The position numbers and the translations under genes are program-made. 64,000 nucleotides of DNA from Psilocybe azurescens (taxonomy: Eukaryota; Basidiomycota; Agaricomycetes; Agaricales; Agrocybaceae). The stretch covers positions 558,001 to 622,000 of the forward strand of contig JAJIRX010000533.1 in NCBI GenBank assembly GCA_023853785.1, in the 5' to 3' direction. The notes under the pieces were generated by a model, which did no database searches, had not been told where the DNA came from, and worked only from the letters and a program-made list of their open reading frames with translations. This document shows positions 60,701 through 64,000 of the stretch, one piece after another (positions within the stretch are counted from its first letter, which is position 1; every line of letters starts with the position of its first letter).

Positions 60701-62236
60701 GAAAATCCGTCAAAACCGCAAGCGAAGAGACGTTAGCTTGAGAGATGAGCATTGATAACGGAGTGGGAGAGATTTATTTCCCGTATAACCCTCTGATGAC
60801 GATGAGGGGTCTTCGGGTTAAGCGGCAATCGTGAAATCGTGATTCACGTGGTTAACGAATGGTAGAAGAATTCGGCTTAAAATATCGTTTAACCGCCTTC
60901 TTCTACGTCCTCTGTATCAGAATCAATTCAATTTTTAAAATATCTGCACGCTGCAAGCAGACATGCCAATCCCGTTGCTTCTTATGGGACTGTATATTCC
61001 ATCCACGGAGATCTCAAGAACACAATAATAGCAAAGATAGTCAAGGAAGACGCCCATAGAGCGGGTTCTTAAATTCTGTGACGTTAGCTTATTCTCTGAG
61101 AAAGTGCCTCAGTTCTGCATTACATTCTCATGGAAAACGTCATCTGATATATGCTACGACGTCGAAAAACAACAGCGAGGCATTGTGCTACAAACTCTTC
61201 GCTTATATGGGACGGCGAATTACAATAGAGTTACGTCTAAATTTTATCCAGTGATTGGATGGTGGGTATTAGGCGAAGATGCTGGCTGTAAATACCCAAA
61301 ATACCATGTCCCTGCAGTTAAACCTTTTGCACCATCTGCTGTATCCGAACCACTGCAGTCCGCTCGGGTTCTCGGAGAACTAAAGATACGGTATAGTCAT
61401 GCGTTCGGCCGCGACTATGACTGCGTCAATATTCGAAGAACAATTGATATATTAAACCTAGTGGGACATATTTAGAGATATATACAGGTCGGCTCAGAGT
61501 GCCTCAGTGACGCGCAAGGTTAACGATATCCAGGTCGACATGTGGAGATTATTCAAACCCAGCGCGTTATCCCCTAGCAACTTTACGCTATAGATCAGGT
61601 TATCAGTGTTTCACGTAAAATTTATGTAATGGTTATCTCAGGCCTTCGAGGCTTGCAATAGGAAGATTGCCCCTGAATAGCACATGGGATGCCAACAGGT
61701 CGAAGAGTTCAAATTTACGGTATAAAACCTGAGGAACGCCTCATTGATCCCAGGCCTGGAAATAAAAACAGTCACGGAGAAACGAAATACTCCGAAGAGT
61801 CCGTAGTTTGTCTGAGAAATGGATTCAAGGACCGGCAGGCAATCAAAGGAAGCGGAATAGAAATGATTACAGCAGGTTAATAAACCAGATAATGTCCCGA
61901 ACCTGCAGTAGTCCAAGGTTACCTATGGCCATAGATTGATCTGAACTTCTAATTCATAGAAAGTAAACAGACATTTCAGTCCACTCATACATTTGAGCTG
62001 AAGATGTGGGGTTCATGAAGCGGTGAAGGTTCTGGTAGACACACAAGAGTAGCTGAAGGTTTGGAGGATGGCTAAAAACGGCGATTGTAAGTCCGAGATC
62101 GACTAGGTCCGATTTGGAAATTGTGAATGAAGTGATCGCTTTGTGGTGCCTTGGAGTCCAACCTATGTAGCACGGTAAGAGCCGACCACTCCTTTATAAA
62201 ACCTAATGCATTTCCCTCCTTCTAATCCATCTTCCA
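57798..62236. other. Gene-poor 4.4 kb, no supported gene
   Basis: Frames up to 162 codons (58533-59021 minus) exist but none shows a domain, signal peptide, codon pattern or splice consistency. From about 60000 the sequence is AT-rich. No transposase, reverse transcriptase, long terminal repeat or tRNA was recognised. It may be an eroded element or simple intergenic DNA; the sequence alone does not decide. Confidence 0.4.
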
Positions 62237-64000
62237 ATGTCTCCGACCTTCCCGCCACTGTCTAAAGAGCTCTACGAAGAACTTGGCTCTGCTTGTCGCG
62301 GCCAGGTCTATCGTAGAGACGAACCTGGGTGAGACTTCATCTTTCCAAATGTTCTGAAGACTGAGATGCGTGTACATGCTCATTTCATTCGAATTGCAGG
62401 TTCTCTGACTATTCGACCATATTTAATGGGAATGTAGTCAGCGCATCCAAGGCTGTCGTCTGTCCTTTGGATGCAGAGGATGTCAGCAAGTACACATCCC
62501 GGCTCGTTATCTATTCGGAACAATCTCCAACTAATTAAATCACACTAGGATTGTACTGTTTTGCGTCAAACATTCCCTGTCACCGTCTGTCAAGGCTGGT
62601 GGGTACGGAACCGCTGGGTGGGCTATCGGTGGTGATATAATCATTGATCTCAGCAAGCTGGTTGAGGTGGATATCGAGCCTCCGAATGAGGATGGCTCCT
62701 TCACCAGCTTAAGCGATGTCGCGTCTGCCAATAGCAAAGGGAAAAAAGCACAGACCAATCTCTCTGTTGCTAGCTCTGGGAAGCGACGTAGGGAAGAGGA
62801 TGCTAACCTTCGTCACTACGACTCCGCGTCTCTTGCTGTTGCTTCTTTTTTACGTGGCCCGCCTTTTCCGCGTTCCACATTGGGAGATGGACCGTCTCCG
62901 AGCGTCCGACGGCGCATTGACCATCACGAATCATCTTCATCTTCTCTGTCTCCCGCACCCGTTATTTCACAGACATCCTCTGGTTCGTCCAATTCTGAGT
63001 CAGACTTTCGCGAACAATCATCCTCGACCGTTGCTACCACTCCATCACCGCCTCCTGGTGATAGTGCAACTATCGGAAATGTTATCCATTTGCCGACTGT
63101 ACCTATCAATAATGGTCTTCCGGGGGCCAACCCCTTCGGTTATCTCGACACCACAAATAACTTTCCTCCAGCTCCTCCGCCGACTGCTTTGCAGTCTTCG
63201 TATAATGCATCACCGATGCTGTCTTCCTGGGGCACCGCATCAAATTCTATATTCGCCAACGGTCCATTGAACTTTGGCCAGATGCAAATGCAAATCCCTG
63301 CCCAGGCTGAACCTATTCATCCACACGCATTCGTGACTTTTGGGGCGGGGATGAGGCAGAAAGAAATTGACACATATACCGCTCAGCAGAAACTCGAGGC
63401 GAGATATATCACGGGTAGTGGAGATGGAATCCCCTATCACGTCCCTTTGTAAGTGGAATGAGTGCCTTAATTAAAATTTTATATGGTTCCGCCAGACTAA
63501 CTCTCTTTATATTCAGTGCGGCGCACCCTGTGGGATCTTCTATCATGATTTTGGGAGGTTTCGGGTTTCTGAGCCGGCTCCATGGTTTGAGTGTCGACAA
63601 CCTTGTCGAAGTAGAGATGGTGCTAGCCGATGGTCGCATCGTGATTGCGAGTGAGAATGAATACACTGGTGCGCCACAGACCTTGTCCGGGAATAGGACA
63701 TCCCTAATAAAATGGACCACAGATCTTTTCTACGCCGTCCGGGGCGCTGGCCCTTGCTTCGGAATCGCGACCCGGTACAAGGCCAAGGCATACCCTGTTC
63801 CTGTCGTCTTCGCGGGTAACCTCATATAGTTCGTACCCCAAGTTTATATCTGTACTTAAGCATAACTTCATATTTCATTTCTCATCAGCCGTTTCAACAA
63901 GGCAACCGCTCCTTCTTTAATAAAGCACTTTCGAGACTGTGTCAAGGGTGCCCCACGCGAGCTGTATGCCAACGTTTTGCTTACGGCTGGGCCAGCCGGG
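62237..64000 (+). CDS. FAD-linked oxidase with disordered insertion, 3' partial
   Basis: Flavin-dependent oxidoreductase of the PCMH/BBE-like (FAD_binding_4) family. Exons start at 62237; introns follow PG and DVSK. The flavin domain begins NVVSASKAVVCPLDAEDVSK, FCVKHSLSPSVKAGGYGTAG and GGDIIIDLSKLVEVDIEPP. The domain is then interrupted by about 230 residues rich in Ser/Pro (SSGKRRREEDANLRHYDSAS, SSSSSLSPAPVISQ, MQMQIPAQAEP) before it resumes with FVTFGAGMRQKEID, AAHPVGSSIMILGGFGFLSR, HGLSVDNLVEVEMVLADGRI, ASENEYTGAP, LFYAVRGAGPCFGIATRYK. After another intron (donor gttcgt at 63829) it continues RFNKATAPSLIKHFRDC and leaves the window. No frame correction needed. Substrate unknown. Confidence 0.88.

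Overview
The window is nuclear DNA of a filamentous basidiomycete, most likely an agaricomycete. Genes are compact and split by many 45-80 nt GT-AG introns, they lie on both strands, and intergenic stretches are AT-rich. The gene families present (basidiomycete-type P450, CAP/PR-1 secreted protein, Nrd1/Mrn1 RNA-binding protein, Cdc15/Hof1-type F-BAR-SH3 protein, FAD-linked oxidases) fit that assignment. All gene models below were spliced by eye from frame continuity, splice sites and family knowledge; no search was run.

Layout. 1-4353 (-): 3'-truncated full-size ABCB transporter crossed by many single-base frameshifts. 6262-7927 (-): saccharopine-dehydrogenase-like oxidoreductase. 8292-13628 (-): a CAP-domain remnant, a possible small secreted protein, a P450 and an intact CAP protein. 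14718-16221 (+): carnosine N-methyltransferase-type enzyme. 16504-17023 (+): unknown acidic-tailed protein. 17198-24135 (-): three paralogous fungal-rhodopsin-like 7TM proteins, the third truncated. 25747-28130 (+): four-RRM Nrd1/Mrn1-type protein. 30202-31609 (+): a fourth 7TM paralog. 33760-34410 (+): an unrelated small four-TM protein. 36058-39564 (+): F-BAR/SH3 cytokinesis protein. 42157-42461 (+): small one-TM protein. 43479-44239 (-): coatomer zeta subunit. 45546-52544 (+): two tandem secreted metallophosphoesterases copied with their promoters. 53111-53934 (-): CHY zinc finger protein. 54425-56526 (-): multi-TM protein. 57145-57797 (+): Yar1-like ankyrin protein. 57798-62236: gene-poor. 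62237-end (+): FAD-linked oxidase with a large disordered insertion.

Two features dominate. First, a dispersed array of 7TM paralogs around the Nrd1-like gene: three share a conserved cytoplasmic tail motif and the fourth has a different tail. Second, most reading frames here are broken by one base at short homopolymers, and nearly always one added base restores a conserved frame. That pattern points to systematic consensus undercalling rather than mass pseudogenisation. The ABC transporter differs, with dense indels mostly outside homopolymers, and may be a real pseudogene or a poor contig edge.

Functionally the window mixes housekeeping genes (COPI, cytokinesis, RNA regulation, ribosome-assembly-type ankyrin chaperone) with expanded accessory families (7TM receptors, secreted phosphatases, CAP, P450, FAD oxidase). 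No CRISPR, tRNA, rRNA or intact transposon was recognised.
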